NCBI GenBank assembly: GCA_030762935.1
Contig: CM060883.1
Coordinates: 33,441,501 to 33,505,500, forward strand
Reading direction: 5' to 3'
DNA: 64,000 nt
Source: Hymenopus coronatus
Lineage: Eukaryota; Arthropoda; Insecta; Mantodea; Hymenopodidae
Shown here: in pieces, positions 55,068 through 64,000 of the stretch
How positions within the stretch are numbered: position 1 is the first letter of the stretch
Layout: every line of letters starts with the position of its first letter
The notes under the pieces: generated by a model
What the model was told of the DNA's origin: nothing
Database searches by the model: none
Seen by the model: the letters and a program-made list of their open reading frames with translations, nothing else
Made by a program: the position numbers and the translations under genes

Positions 55068-55960
55068 AATATGACGTGTTCCATTCACATGACTTTCTCT
55101 ACATCTCTGCAATAAATTATTGCTAAAAAGCCCATGCTTCTATTTACTTCATGCTAATCGAGAAAAAATTAACAGAAATAGTCCCATTACTTGCTTCCTT
55201 GTAAGTAGAAGCGAAATAAGGGAATACAATAAGTTAAAGTGGTAGTCAAAAGCTGGTTTCTATGTGACTGAAGTTCCTTTGTATGGGCAAGAGTTGAAAG
55301 TTCCTATAAATGAGAAATATACGTTTTTTAAAGCCGAAACCAGAAACAAAAAATATCTGAAAAACGACCAAGACGACGAAAATAATGTATGTAACATAAA
55401 TTGTGTGTTTTATCGTGCCCTACATTTTTTGTGTGGTAGGTTTTTGTCCATCTCTTTCAGTTTAGCAGTTATGCAAAATTCCTTAAAATTATTTCAGAAT
55501 AAAGTAATCTTCAGAGGCTATTCCCAGAAAATTCAGGATATACATTTTATTAGTCAGGTAAAATACCTTTAATATACGACATTTTAATCAAAATCGTTAG
55601 AGCCATTTTTGAGAAAATCAAAATTTTCGACAATTTTTCCATGTGAAGGGTAGTTTGGGATGGGGGATTTTCTTGAAAATCTTCGTGTCGCATCCCTGCA
55701 AGATACCAAACTTAAATACAAAGTTTGGTTTTTAACGGTCTTTTCGATTTTGAGCTAGCCGCCCAAAGACACACACACACACGCATACACACAGACACAC
55801 ACAGACAGACAAACACACACGGATATTTTTCTAAAAAGGCATTTTTGTATTCAGGGGGACCCAAAACATGTATTTCCGGTGAAATCTCGGTATCAAAATT
55901 TTGGGTGCATTACAATACCTTCTCTATACTCTATGTACATAGTAAGTGTAGAGAAAGTAA
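55068..55960 (-). mobile_element. H element, -, complete
   Basis: Hairpin end with ACGTG/CACAT, full body, long microsatellite (CACACACACACGCATACACAC, CAGACAGACAAACACACACGG) and end CTATGTACATAGTAAGTGTAG. Confidence 0.9.
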
Positions 55961-56160
55961 CAACAAAATCATTCTATATATGCATCACAAACCTTAAATT
56001 TCGTTTATCGAAATTTATGCTTTTCTTTTTAAGAACAATGTTCTAAAGTTCTAAATACTTCTAGAGATAAATAAATGAAGCTTAGTGCAGTCTCTCTAAT
56101 TTAATGACATTGCTTTAATAGCGGCTGTTTTTAAAGTACAATTTAAGAAGTAAAGAGTGG
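55961..56160. other. AT-rich spacer
   Basis: No features seen. Confidence 0.4.
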
Positions 56161-56164
56161 CTTT

Positions 56165-56788
56165 TAGTTTCTCTACACTACTATGTATATAGTAGGTAGA
56201 GAACGCATTGTATTCCACCCAAAAATTTCACCGGAAATACGTATTTTGGGGTTCCTTGAGTTAATAATAATATAACAACAAATAAATAAATAAAGAAAAA
56301 TGCATTCTTGGAAAACGGTCGGTGTGTGTGTGTGTGTGTGTACGCGCGCGCGTGTGTGTCTGTGAACACAATAATTCAAAAACGAAAAGTCGGTTATGCC
56401 AAATTTTGTATTTCATTTCAGTACCTCCCAAGGATGCGACACGAAGATTTTCAGAAAAATCCCGTCACAACTACCCTTTACATGGCACATGTTTTAAAAA
56501 CATTATTTTCCCAAATGGCTGTAGCCATTTTGATTAAAATACCAGATGTTAAATATTTTTCATGACAAACGAAACGTATACTTTCTTGAATTTTCTGGGA
56601 AGTAACATCTGAAGCCTTCTTCATTCTAGAAGGATTTAATACAATTGGTAAACCGTAAGAAATAGCACAAAAAAGCAGATCTCTTCAAAACATAAAATTT
56701 ATATCGTTTATTTTTTTGCTGTGGAGGTAACGGTCCCCGAGATATTCCTTGTTATTGGCTTCACTTTCTACTACCACTTTATAACTAC
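56165..56788 (+). mobile_element. H element, +, left two thirds
   Basis: GTTTCTCTACACTACTATG palindrome, microsatellite running GTGTGTGTGTGTACGCGCGCGCG, body to TTGTTATTGGCTTCAC, then a minus copy begins. Confidence 0.78.
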
Positions 56789-56789
56789 A

Positions 56790-57262
56790 CATATCTAATG
56801 TGTTCCATTTACATGCTTTTCTTTACATCGCTGTAACATAGGAAAGGATATTCTTCTATATACCATATGATATTCGAGATAAACATTAGCAGAAATTGTC
56901 TTAATTGCTTGCTTCCTTGTAAATTGAAAGAAAATAAGGGAATACACTAGACTAAAACGATAGTCAAATCTTTTAAAACAGGTTGTCATGTGGATGAAAT
57001 CCGCTTCTATGCAGGCCCAGGAGAAAAGTGTAAGAAAATTTTAAGTAATTTGAATCTGAAACAAATAATTTGAAATGGTCAATTCAAAAAAAAAAAAAAA
57101 AAAAAAAAAAACGTATTTGACATAAATTGTGTGTTTTAACGTGATGTACATTTTTTGTGAAGTAAGTTTTTGTCTACCTCTTACGGTTTATCAGTTACGT
57201 AAAATTCATTTAGAATATAGAGATCTTTAGAGGCTATTCCCAAAACATTCAAGATATACATT
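56790..57262 (-). mobile_element. H element, -, right half
   Basis: Starts at the hairpin end (CTAATGTGTTCCATTTACATG) and runs to TTCAAGATATACATTT. Contains an A-run of 25 (57,087-57,111). Confidence 0.78.
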
Positions 57263-57880
57263 TGAAAATTCTAGAAAAATCCCCCCACCCCAAACTACAC
57301 TTTACATGGAAAAACTTTCATAAATTTTGATTTTCTCAAAAATGGCTCAAACGACTTTGATTAAAATACCGGATATTAAAGATATCTACATGGCAAATAA
57401 AATGTATATCTTGAATTTTCTAGTAATGACCTCTGTAGACCTCTTTATTCTGAATGAATTTTGCTGAATTTTGCGTAACTGGTAAACCGTAAGAGATAGG
57501 AAAATACGTACTATACAAAAATGTAAATGACGTTCAAACACACAATTTATGTCATATACGTTTTTTTCATGGAATTTACAATTTCTGAGATATACCTTGT
57601 TATTTGTTTGGGGTTCAAAATACTTAAGCTTTTGTAAACTCCTGGTCCTGCATGGAAACGGATTTCATCCACACGGCAACCAGCTTTTAAAGTATTTGAA
57701 TATCGTTTTAGCCTAGTGTATTCCCTTATTTTACTTCTCTTACAAGGAAGCAAGTATTTAAGACAATTTCTGTTAATGTGTATCTCGATTATTATAGAAT
57801 AGACAGAAAAATATGTCTTTTAACAATAATTTTTAACAGTGGTGTAGAGAAAGGAATGTGAATGGAACACATCAGCTGTT
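57263..57880 (+). mobile_element. H element, +, right two thirds
   Basis: Starts at TTCTAGAAAAATCCCCCCACC and ends with TGTAGAGAAAGGAATGTGAATGG and CACATCAG. It overlaps in content with the plus part at 56,165, so the three pieces are not one simple nested insertion. Confidence 0.75.
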
Positions 57881-58084
57881 TTCGTAATTCTGTCTCTCTT
57901 GAATAGTATAAATACTCTCTTATTTTTACACATTAAAAAGCATACATATATCAAATCCACCGGAAGTTGGTATGAACGATACTCGTTCTGACCACTGGTG
58001 TGGAGTAAGCAATTTCATTTTCCCTAGGTATATTGCCGAACATCAATATTACAAACCGTCTTAGAATGCCTTAAACCTGTATGT

Positions 58085-58350
58085 GCGAAATGAAATGGCG
58101 TTTTATTTATGGACGCTCTTTAACTGCTGTGGTTCTCAGCGTCCCATTCTAAATTGGGCGTGAAAGACCGCTTAATTTTGCTCAGAGGCCTCTCTATCAG
58201 GCTTGAGGTTCTTTTACATGCCGTAAATCTACGACACGGGACCAACTTCCCTTTCGAAAGAAGCCATGCTAAGATTTTTACGCCCGAAAAAATCCATCGT
58301 ACTCCGCGACCTTGGGTACATGAAGTTAGCACGGTAACCATTACACCACG
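58085..58350 (-). mobile_element. SINE5 copy (minus strand)
   Basis: Minus-strand head CCTCCGTGGTGTAATGGTTAC (A box TGGTGTAATGG) at 58,330-58,350. The body includes GAAAGACCGCTTAATTTTGC and CTCAGAGGCCTCTC on the plus strand. Nearly the same as 62,957-63,252; the B-box region is shortened here. Confidence 0.75.
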
Positions 58351-58389
58351 GAGGACGACTTACCTGTACCTGTATGTGAGGAAAGAAGC

Positions 58390-58565
58390 ATCAAATACGG
58401 CTTAGACCACTCGCCTCTCACCAGGGTGGCCCGGGTTCGATCCCAAGCAACCACATATGGGACCAAGTGGCGCAGGAGCAGATCGATGCTCCCTCTTCAT
58501 TCCATGTATCATCTTCTGGGGTACCATTTGTGGTAAAAGCGGGTGTTAAACACTATCAGAAACAT
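58390..58565 (+). mobile_element. SINE4 copy, +, internally deleted
   Basis: ACCACTCGCCTCTCACC, B box GGTTCGATCCC, then a jump to CTCCCTCTTCATTCC and AAAGCGGGTGTTAAACACT. Confidence 0.8.
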
Positions 58566-58582
58566 CAAAAGTTACGAATCAT

Positions 58583-58845
58583 AAATTGAAAGTTGTACAA
58601 AATAATAAGTTTCTCCGCAGAGCTACAAATGCACCAGGTTTGAAAGAAATACGCAGCTTCAACACGAACTTAGCATCCTCCCAATAGAACACTATATAAA
58701 ACATCTCTCCAAGACATTCTTCAACAAATTAAGCAACGTTACTGGTGCTCAAGCATTTAACCTGCATATCAAAACTCCACACAAAAGGCTGAAAAGAAAA
58801 CTACCACAACATTTCTTAACCAGTGACACAGATGACTCTTGTTAA
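58583..58845 (+). pseudogene. Jockey-like LINE reverse-transcriptase C-terminus
   Basis: The first frame reads KLKVVQNNKFLRRATNAPG. After a one-base shift it continues ERNTQLQHELSILPIEHYIK and HLSKTFFNKLSN to a stop at 58,843-58,845. This is the pattern of the jockey-type RT thumb (KLQ..QNK.LR.A.NAP....N..L...L.I..I...I). One frameshift separates the halves and nothing upstream of the thumb remains. The 3' flank is AT-rich, as expected for the element's 3' UTR. Confidence 0.7.
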
Positions 58846-58975
58846 TAATTATCCATAAATTTCAAAATCATGTAGTTTCAGTTTTTGTAATTTCTTATTG
58901 TTATTACTTTTACTTTCATTCAATTGTAACATTATTTGTAAAGCTATATTATCATTTCTGTATTAATAATATATT
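58846..58975. other. AT-rich spacer, probable LINE 3' UTR
   Basis: No separate features seen. Confidence 0.35.
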
Positions 58976-59114
58976 ACTTTCTCTATACGCACTATGTACA
59001 TAGTGTATAGAGAAGGTATTGCACTCCACCCAAAAATTCGATACCGAGATTTCACCGGAAATATATGTTTTAGGGTCCCCTTTGTCTAAAAAAAGCATTT
59101 TCACAAAAAAAAAG

Positions 59115-59151
<37 letters not shown>

Positions 59152-59873
59152 GTGTGCCTGTGAACACGATAACTCAAAAACGAAAAGTCGGTAAAATACC
59201 AAACTTGGTATTTAAGTTTAGTATCTTCCAGGGATGCGACACGAAGATTTTGAGAAAAATCCCCCCACCGCAAACTTCCCTTTACATGGAACTTTATTTC
59301 GAAAATTTCGATTTTCTTAAAAATGGCTCTAATTATTTTGATTAAAATATCATATATTAAAGCCATTTACCTGACACATAAAATATATATATCTTGAATT
59401 TTCTGGGAATAGCCTCTGAAGAGTTGTTTATTCTGGATGAATTTTACGGACTTTTAAATAACTGCTAAACCGTAAGAGATGCACAAAAACTTACTTCACA
59501 AAAAAAAGTAGAGCACGTTAAAACACACAATTTATGTTCTATACATTTTTTCGTGGAGTTCATCGTTTTTGAGACATTCCTTGTTTTTGGTTTCTGCTAT
59601 AAAAAACTTATACTTTTCTCATAGACGAATTTGCCAACTGCTGTCCATACAAACAAAGGAACTTCAGTGTCATAGCAACCAGCGTTTGACTATCACTTTA
59701 ACCTATGGCACTCTCTTATTTCGCTTCTACTTAGAAGTAAGCAAGTAATAAGACTATTTCTTTTAATTTTTTCTGATTAGCATGAAGAAAATAGAAGTGT
59801 AAGCTTTTTAAGAATAATTTGTTGCAGGGATGTAGAGAAAGTCATGTGAATAGTACACATAAGACTTTTTTGT
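58976..59873 (+). mobile_element. H element, +, complete (good reference copy)
   Basis: Perfect palindrome around CACTATGTACATAGTG, (GT)n of about 14 units (59,117-59,148), full body, TGTAGAGAAAGTCATGTGAA and terminal hairpin with loop AATAGTA. 898 bp. Confidence 0.93.
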
Positions 59874-60505
59874 TTATGTTAGAGGAGCCAACATGGTCAA
59901 CCTCAAATGTTAATGTATTTCATGTTTTTGTTATCTTTTTGTTATCTATGGCCTGTATAGCATAAATGTTGATCTGCCAACAATAAAATTAAAAAACAAA
60001 GTTACGACTAAGATCAATTCTCATAGAATTTAAGCCTCTGTATTGCGAAAGTGAAATAAAACTTCTGTTTTCGTGTGATGAAAAAGTAAAACATTGCTTT
60101 TGAACTCGTTATTTCTGCAATATTTCAAATGGGAATCCTATTAAATCATACACAAGGTCACTTTTTTCATGAATACATCCAATCTGTGGTCGACCCGTAC
60201 CCTTTGCGTGTTCGCATGTTCTTTTACGGATCTGCAATCTCGACACTAGTTCTTTACCACATTATATACCCACACTATTATCCTCATCATATCTGGAGAA
60301 ATATTTCTAAAGGTTAACAGCTTTTGCTATGTATTTGAGCCCAACGTGGAGCCGGCATTTAACTCTTTGCAAACATGCCACAATCTCCTTTAACTGAAGA
60401 TTAAATGGTCAAAATTGCATTTTAGTTTTTTGCGGAACTCTTATAAATTGGGATTTCCTCTGTATTGTATAACTGTAGGCATATTACTTTATTTTTAATA
60501 TGCTT
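59874..60505. other. Unassigned stretch
   Basis: AT-rich. The 62-codon plus frame at 60,129-60,317 has no recognised domain. Confidence 0.3.
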
Positions 60506-60509
60506 TATT

Positions 60510-60748
60510 TATTCGGTATTGATATTTCACTAGAAATATATCTTTTGTGGCCTCTGAAAGCAAACTAGTTGCTTACAAAAAGGTGTACTTGTATATGTGT
60601 GTGTATGTGCGTGGGGAATAACGAAATATGTCGGATAAATTCCAAAGTATTAAGATGAGTAGTTTCCAAAGTTAAGACACGAATATTTTCTATCTTACAT
60701 CCCAATCTGCAGAAAACATTTTCCAATTTTTTTTTTTTTAACTTTTTT
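60510..60748 (+). mobile_element. H left-part fragment, +, decayed
   Basis: ATTCGGTATTGATATTTCAC, GTGTGTGTATGTGCGTGG, GTTAAGACACGAATATTTTC, then a T-run where a complete copy is inserted. The rest does not resume. Confidence 0.65.
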
Positions 60749-61575
60749 ACTTTCTCTACACAGTGTATAGAGGAAGAATTGTATTCCACCCAAAAAATCG
60801 ATACCGAGATTTCACCGGAAATACCTGTTTTAGGACCCCCTGAATACAAAAAAAGTATTTTTACAAAGAGGTGTTTGTGTGTGTATGTCTGTCTGTGGAC
60901 AGCATAGCTCAAAAACGAAAAGACTGTTAAATACCAAACTTGGTATTTAAGTTTGTATCTTCCAAGGATGTGACTCGAAGCTTTTCAAGAACATCGCCCA
61001 CCCCCCACTACCCTTTACATGGAACTTTTTTCGAAAATTTTGATTTTCTTAAAAATGGCTCTAACGATTTTGATTAAAATGTCAAATATTAAACATATTT
61101 ACCTGACAAACAAAATGTATATCTAGAATTTTCTGAAAATAGCCTCTGAAGACTACTTTATTCTTGAGGAATTTTGCATAACTGCTAAACCGTAAGAGAT
61201 AGACAAAAACTTACCACACAAAAAATGTAAAGCACATTAAAACACACAATTTATGTTATACACATTTTTTTCGTGCAGTTTTTGAGATATTCCTTGTTTT
61301 TGGTTTCAGTTTTGAAAAACCTAAGTTTTCTCATACGGGAATTTGTCAACTCCTGTCCATACAAACAAAGGAACTTCAGTCACATAGCAACCAGCTTTTG
61401 ACTGTCACTTTAACCTATAGTACTCCCTTATTTCGCTTCTATTTACAAGGAAGCAAGTAATAAGACTATTTCAGCTAATTTTTTCTCTATTGGATGAAGT
61501 AAATATTAGCATAAGCTTTTCAACAATAATTTATTGCAGAGATGTAGAGAAAGTCATGTGAATGGAACACATCAG
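60749..61575 (+). mobile_element. H element, +, complete but palindrome shortened
   Basis: ACTTTCTCTACACAGTGTATAG lacks the central part of the palindrome. Remaining body and right end are well kept. Confidence 0.88.
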
Positions 61576-61764
61576 ATTTTTTTTATAATGACTAACAACG
61601 TTTGTTTACTAAAGACAAACTTAGACAATGGCGGGGGACATCCTATGCACTGCGACCTGTATAGAGTTATTACGCTACAGAGTCACACGAAGTCCCTAAC
61701 TGTTCGGCAAAAAGTTCTGCATCTTGGTGCTAGGAGCATCAAGAAGCCGCCAACATGACGGGTT

Positions 61765-61945
61765 CCGGATGTCCAAGGTAGGCTTCGCCACCGCGAGAAC
61801 AGCGAGGGCAATGCCGTCCTAACGTAGAGAAGCAACCTAGCATTCGCTTAAACTACAAGGGAGAACCACGATAAACCCGAGGTCAGAGTGCGCGGTCCAC
61901 TGGGATCAAACCCGCGACCTTTAGAATGTTAGTCGCTAATTACTT
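61765..61945 (-). mobile_element. tRNA-derived SINE (SINE7, minus strand)
   Basis: Minus-strand B box GGGTTTGATCCCAGTGG, then CCGCGCACTCTGACCTCGGG and GTGGTTCTCCCTTGTAG. The head at 61,905-61,945 lacks a clear A box. The flank 61,576-61,764 is unassigned. Confidence 0.6.
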
Positions 61946-62008
61946 CTTCTAGCACATACGTAGCGCATAGTAGGTTGAGAAGCTATTGTATTCCACCCCC
62001 CTCCCAAA
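61942..62008 (+). mobile_element. H host element, +, left end (interrupted)
   Basis: ACTTCTTCTAGCACATACG, eroded palindrome, GTATTCCACC, then a minus copy enters the AAA of CCCAAA. The host resumes at 62,854. Confidence 0.7.
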
Positions 62009-62853
62009 TATGATGTATTCCCTTCACATGATTTTCTCTACATCGTATATTCTTCTATCTACTTATGATCATCGATATAAACATCAGCAGAAATTGTCTT
62101 AACTAATTGCTTCCTTATGAGTAAATGGAAAATAAGGGAATACTCTAGGATAAAACGATAGTCAAATATAGTAAAAGTTGATTGCCATGTGGTTGATCTC
62201 CGTTACTATGCAGGGCTAGGAGTTTACCACTTTCCATGTGAGAAAAGTTTAAATATTTTAAAACTGAAACCAATAATAAGGAATATCTCATAAATGGTCA
62301 CCTCCACGAAAAAAATGTACATGACATAAATTGTGTGTTTCAACGAGATCTATACATTTTGTGCAGTAACTTTTTCTGAATCTCTTACGGTTTACTAGTT
62401 ATGCAAAATACAGCAAAATTCATCCAGAATAAAGAGATTTTTAGAGGTTATTCGCAGAAAATTCTAGATATACATTTTAATTGTGTAAAACTCTTTAATA
62501 TAAGTATTTTAGTCAAAATCGTTTGAGCCATTTTTAAGAAAATCAACATTTTCGAAAATTTTTCATTGTAAAGGGTAGTTTGGGGTGGGGGAATTTCCCT
62601 CAAAATCTTCGTGTCGCATCCTTGGATGATACTAGACTTATATATCAAGTTTGGTATTTTACAGACTTTTCGTTTTTGAGCTATCGTGTCCAGACACACG
62701 GACGCACATACATGGACCTTTTTCTAAAAATTTTTTTTTTGGATACAGGGGATCCTAAAACGTCTATTTCCGGTGAAATCCCGGTATCTAATTTTTGGGT
62801 GGAATGCAATACTTTCTCTGTACTCTATGTACATAGTATGTGTAGAGAAAGTA
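62009..62853 (-). mobile_element. H element, -, complete, nested
   Basis: Hairpin end ATGATGTATTCCCTTCACATG, body, short microsatellite (CACACGGACGCACATAC), palindrome CTCTATGTACATAGTATG. Confidence 0.88.
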
Positions 62854-62955
62854 ATGGGACACCGGGATTTAACCGGAAATATATCCTTAATACTATTTTG
62901 AGGCCCCCTGAATACAAGAAAAACATTTTTAGAAAAATGTCAGTGTGTGTGTGTA
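62854..62955 (+). mobile_element. H host element, +, continuation
   Basis: CACCGGGATTTAACCGGAAATATA resumes the block, then GAGGCCCCCTGAATAC, A-run and GTGTGTGTGTG. There a SINE takes over in the microsatellite. Confidence 0.78.
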
Positions 62956-62956
62956 A

Positions 62957-63252
62957 ATATAAATGCCGTGTTATTTATGGACGCTCTTTAACTACTGTGG
63001 TTCTCAGCGTTCCATTCCATATTGAGCGTGAAAGACCGCTTAATTTTGCTCAGAGGCCTCTCAATCAGGCTTGAGTTCCTTTTTCGTGCAGTAAATCTAC
63101 GACAAGGGACCAACGGCTTTACTTCCCTTCCGAAGGAAGACATGCTGAGGATTTTTACGCCCGAAAAAAAGCCAGCGTCCTCCGAGAGGTTTAAACCCGC
63201 GACCTTGGGTATATGAAGTTAGCATGCTAACCATTACCCCACGGAAGGTGGC
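62957..63252 (-). mobile_element. SINE5 copy (minus strand), near full length
   Basis: Minus-strand head CCTTCCGTGGGGTAATGG and TTAGCATGCTAACTTC at 63,200-63,245. The B-box-like GGTTTAAACCTCTCGG follows. The body ends at GCGTGTTATTTATGGACGC. Inserted at or near the microsatellite of an H copy. Confidence 0.8.
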
Positions 63253-63515
63253 GGTAAGCCGTAAGAGATACATAAAAACTTATCACACAAAAATGAAGAT
63301 CCTTCAAAAAAGGCAATTTATGTCCTTTGCGTTTCTTTTTTTTTTCTTTTCTTTTCCTTTTTTTTTTTCTGGTAGTGTTTAACGCCGACTTTACATTTTT
63401 GTTGTGGAGGTAACCGTGTGCGAGATATTCCTTGTTAGTGGTTCACTTTTAAAGTACTTTTCTCATACAATGAGTAACAGCTAGAGAAAGTCATGTGAAT
63501 GGAACACGTTAGATT
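63253..63515 (+). mobile_element. H host element, +, right part
   Basis: GTAAGCCGTAAGAGATACAT resumes the H body about 400 bp further on. A CT-rich run plus SINE4 scrap (GTAGTGTTTAACGCCGAC, 63,374) interrupts it. Right end GCTAGAGAAAGTCATGTGAATGG. Confidence 0.75.
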
Positions 63516-63524
63516 TAAAATAAG

Positions 63525-63676
63525 AACTGAAGCTTTCCTGGCGACGTGTTAATTCCAAATCTTCTCGGGCTTCTAGCCAAGTAAAACCTTGGTTTGACAC
63601 CAACGTTTCGAAGAAGTGCATCTTCCTCGTCTTCAGGGTTAACTGATCTAGAAGCCCGAGAAGATTTGGAATTAAC
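63525..63676 (-). repeat. Foldback repeat with perfect 29-bp arms
   Basis: 63,548-63,576 is the exact reverse complement of 63,648-63,676 (core CTTCTCGGGCTTCTAG). The 71-base loop contains, on the minus strand, CCTGAAGACGAGGAAG and CTTCTTCGAAACGTTGG. The outer flank matches the foldback at 2998. Here the loop is real sequence, while the other copy has only an A-rich spacer. Confidence 0.8.
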
Positions 63677-63850
63677 GTTAGATTTGTTTGCTCTTCGCCT
63701 GCATTAATTTTAATTTTAAAACCATTTACCGTAGAATACTTCTTGTATTTTGTATAGGATTGCTATTTGGGATTATACAAATTGAGCCATCAGCATCCTA
63801 TACAGTTTTAGCAGACACACAGGAAGCAAGATTGTAAACCATAGTTAAAA
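63677..63850. other. AT-rich spacer
   Basis: No features seen. Confidence 0.4.
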
Positions 63851-63852
63851 AA

Positions 63853-64000
63853 CCTGATGTGTTCCATTCACATGACTTTCTCTACACCTCTGCAACAAAT
63901 TATTGTTAAAAAGCTTATGCTTCTATTTACTTCATGCTAATCGAGAAAAAAGTAGCAGAAATAGTCTTTTACTTGCTTCCTTGTAAGTAGAAGCGAAATA
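63853..64000 (-). mobile_element. H element, -, runs off the window
   Basis: Hairpin end and first 147 bp only (CTTTCTCTACACCTCTGC to AGTAGAAGCGAAATA). Confidence 0.88.

Noticed and set aside
62580..63074. 164-codon plus frame
   Set aside because: It runs through a minus H copy, a plus H fragment and into a SINE. It is a chance open reading of joined repeats.
163..64000. H elements as ordinary MITEs with symmetric TIRs
   Set aside because: The matching inverted repeats are offset. The left one is terminal, while the right one is about 25 bp inside a terminal hairpin. No fixed-length target duplication is visible at the clean nested junctions.

Overview
The window looks like arthropod nuclear DNA, most likely from an insect. 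The evidence is the AT-rich composition, long gene-free stretches, several tRNA-derived SINE families with insect-like bodies, and decayed mariner, pogo, hAT and LINE copies. Some SINE bodies resemble ones I associate with Polyneoptera, but I cannot fix the species. I find no confident host protein-coding gene and no bacterial or viral operon. Most short ORFs here are chance readings of repeats.

The dominant feature is one repeat family, called 'H' below. More than 40 copies and fragments, on both strands, cover by hand mapping roughly half of the window. I define H '+' as follows. The left end is ACTTTCTCTA plus a palindrome of about 35 bp. Next come a conserved 100-bp block with CACCCAAAAATTCGATACC, an A-run, a variable GTGTGTCC-type microsatellite and a 20-base near-palindrome. 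About 600 bp of conserved noncoding sequence follows. The right end is TAGAGAAAGT followed by a small terminal hairpin (ATGTG, 7-nt loop, CACAT), CAGA and a T-run. Complete copies are about 780-900 bp. Offset (asymmetric) terminal inverted repeats, a 3' hairpin, an internal microsatellite and insertion into T/A runs without target duplication are the hallmarks of non-autonomous Helentron/Helitron2 elements (HINE, DINE-1 type). The class call is an inference. The repeat family itself is seen directly.

Layout. 0.1-9.8 kb: H copies, SINE pieces and a perfect 33-bp foldback at 3.0 kb. 9.8-11.1 kb: a decayed pogo-like transposase, then a SINE with a 12-bp target duplication. 11.2-18.1 kb: H copies, SINE pieces and a hAT remnant. 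18.8-19.5 kb: an internally deleted mariner with TIRs and TA duplication. 20.2-20.8 kb: a SINE and a 3-unit tandem repeat. 20.8-30 kb: H copies around a low-repeat island (22.2-23.9 kb) with a possible spliced exon pair. 30-32.3 kb: tRNA-like SINEs, a LINE relic and a second mariner relic. 33-37 kb: SINE cluster, a third mariner relic split by a TG microsatellite, and a TIR element at 36.0 kb. 37.4-57.9 kb: very dense nested H copies, with a LINE RT scrap and a possible exon near 42 kb. 58-64 kb: SINEs, a jockey-like LINE tail, more H copies and a second foldback.

Nothing forms a working pathway. The interest lies in how H copies insert into one another, keep their palindromic ends while the sequence changes, and exchange ends. 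An autonomous Rep/helicase source is not in this window.
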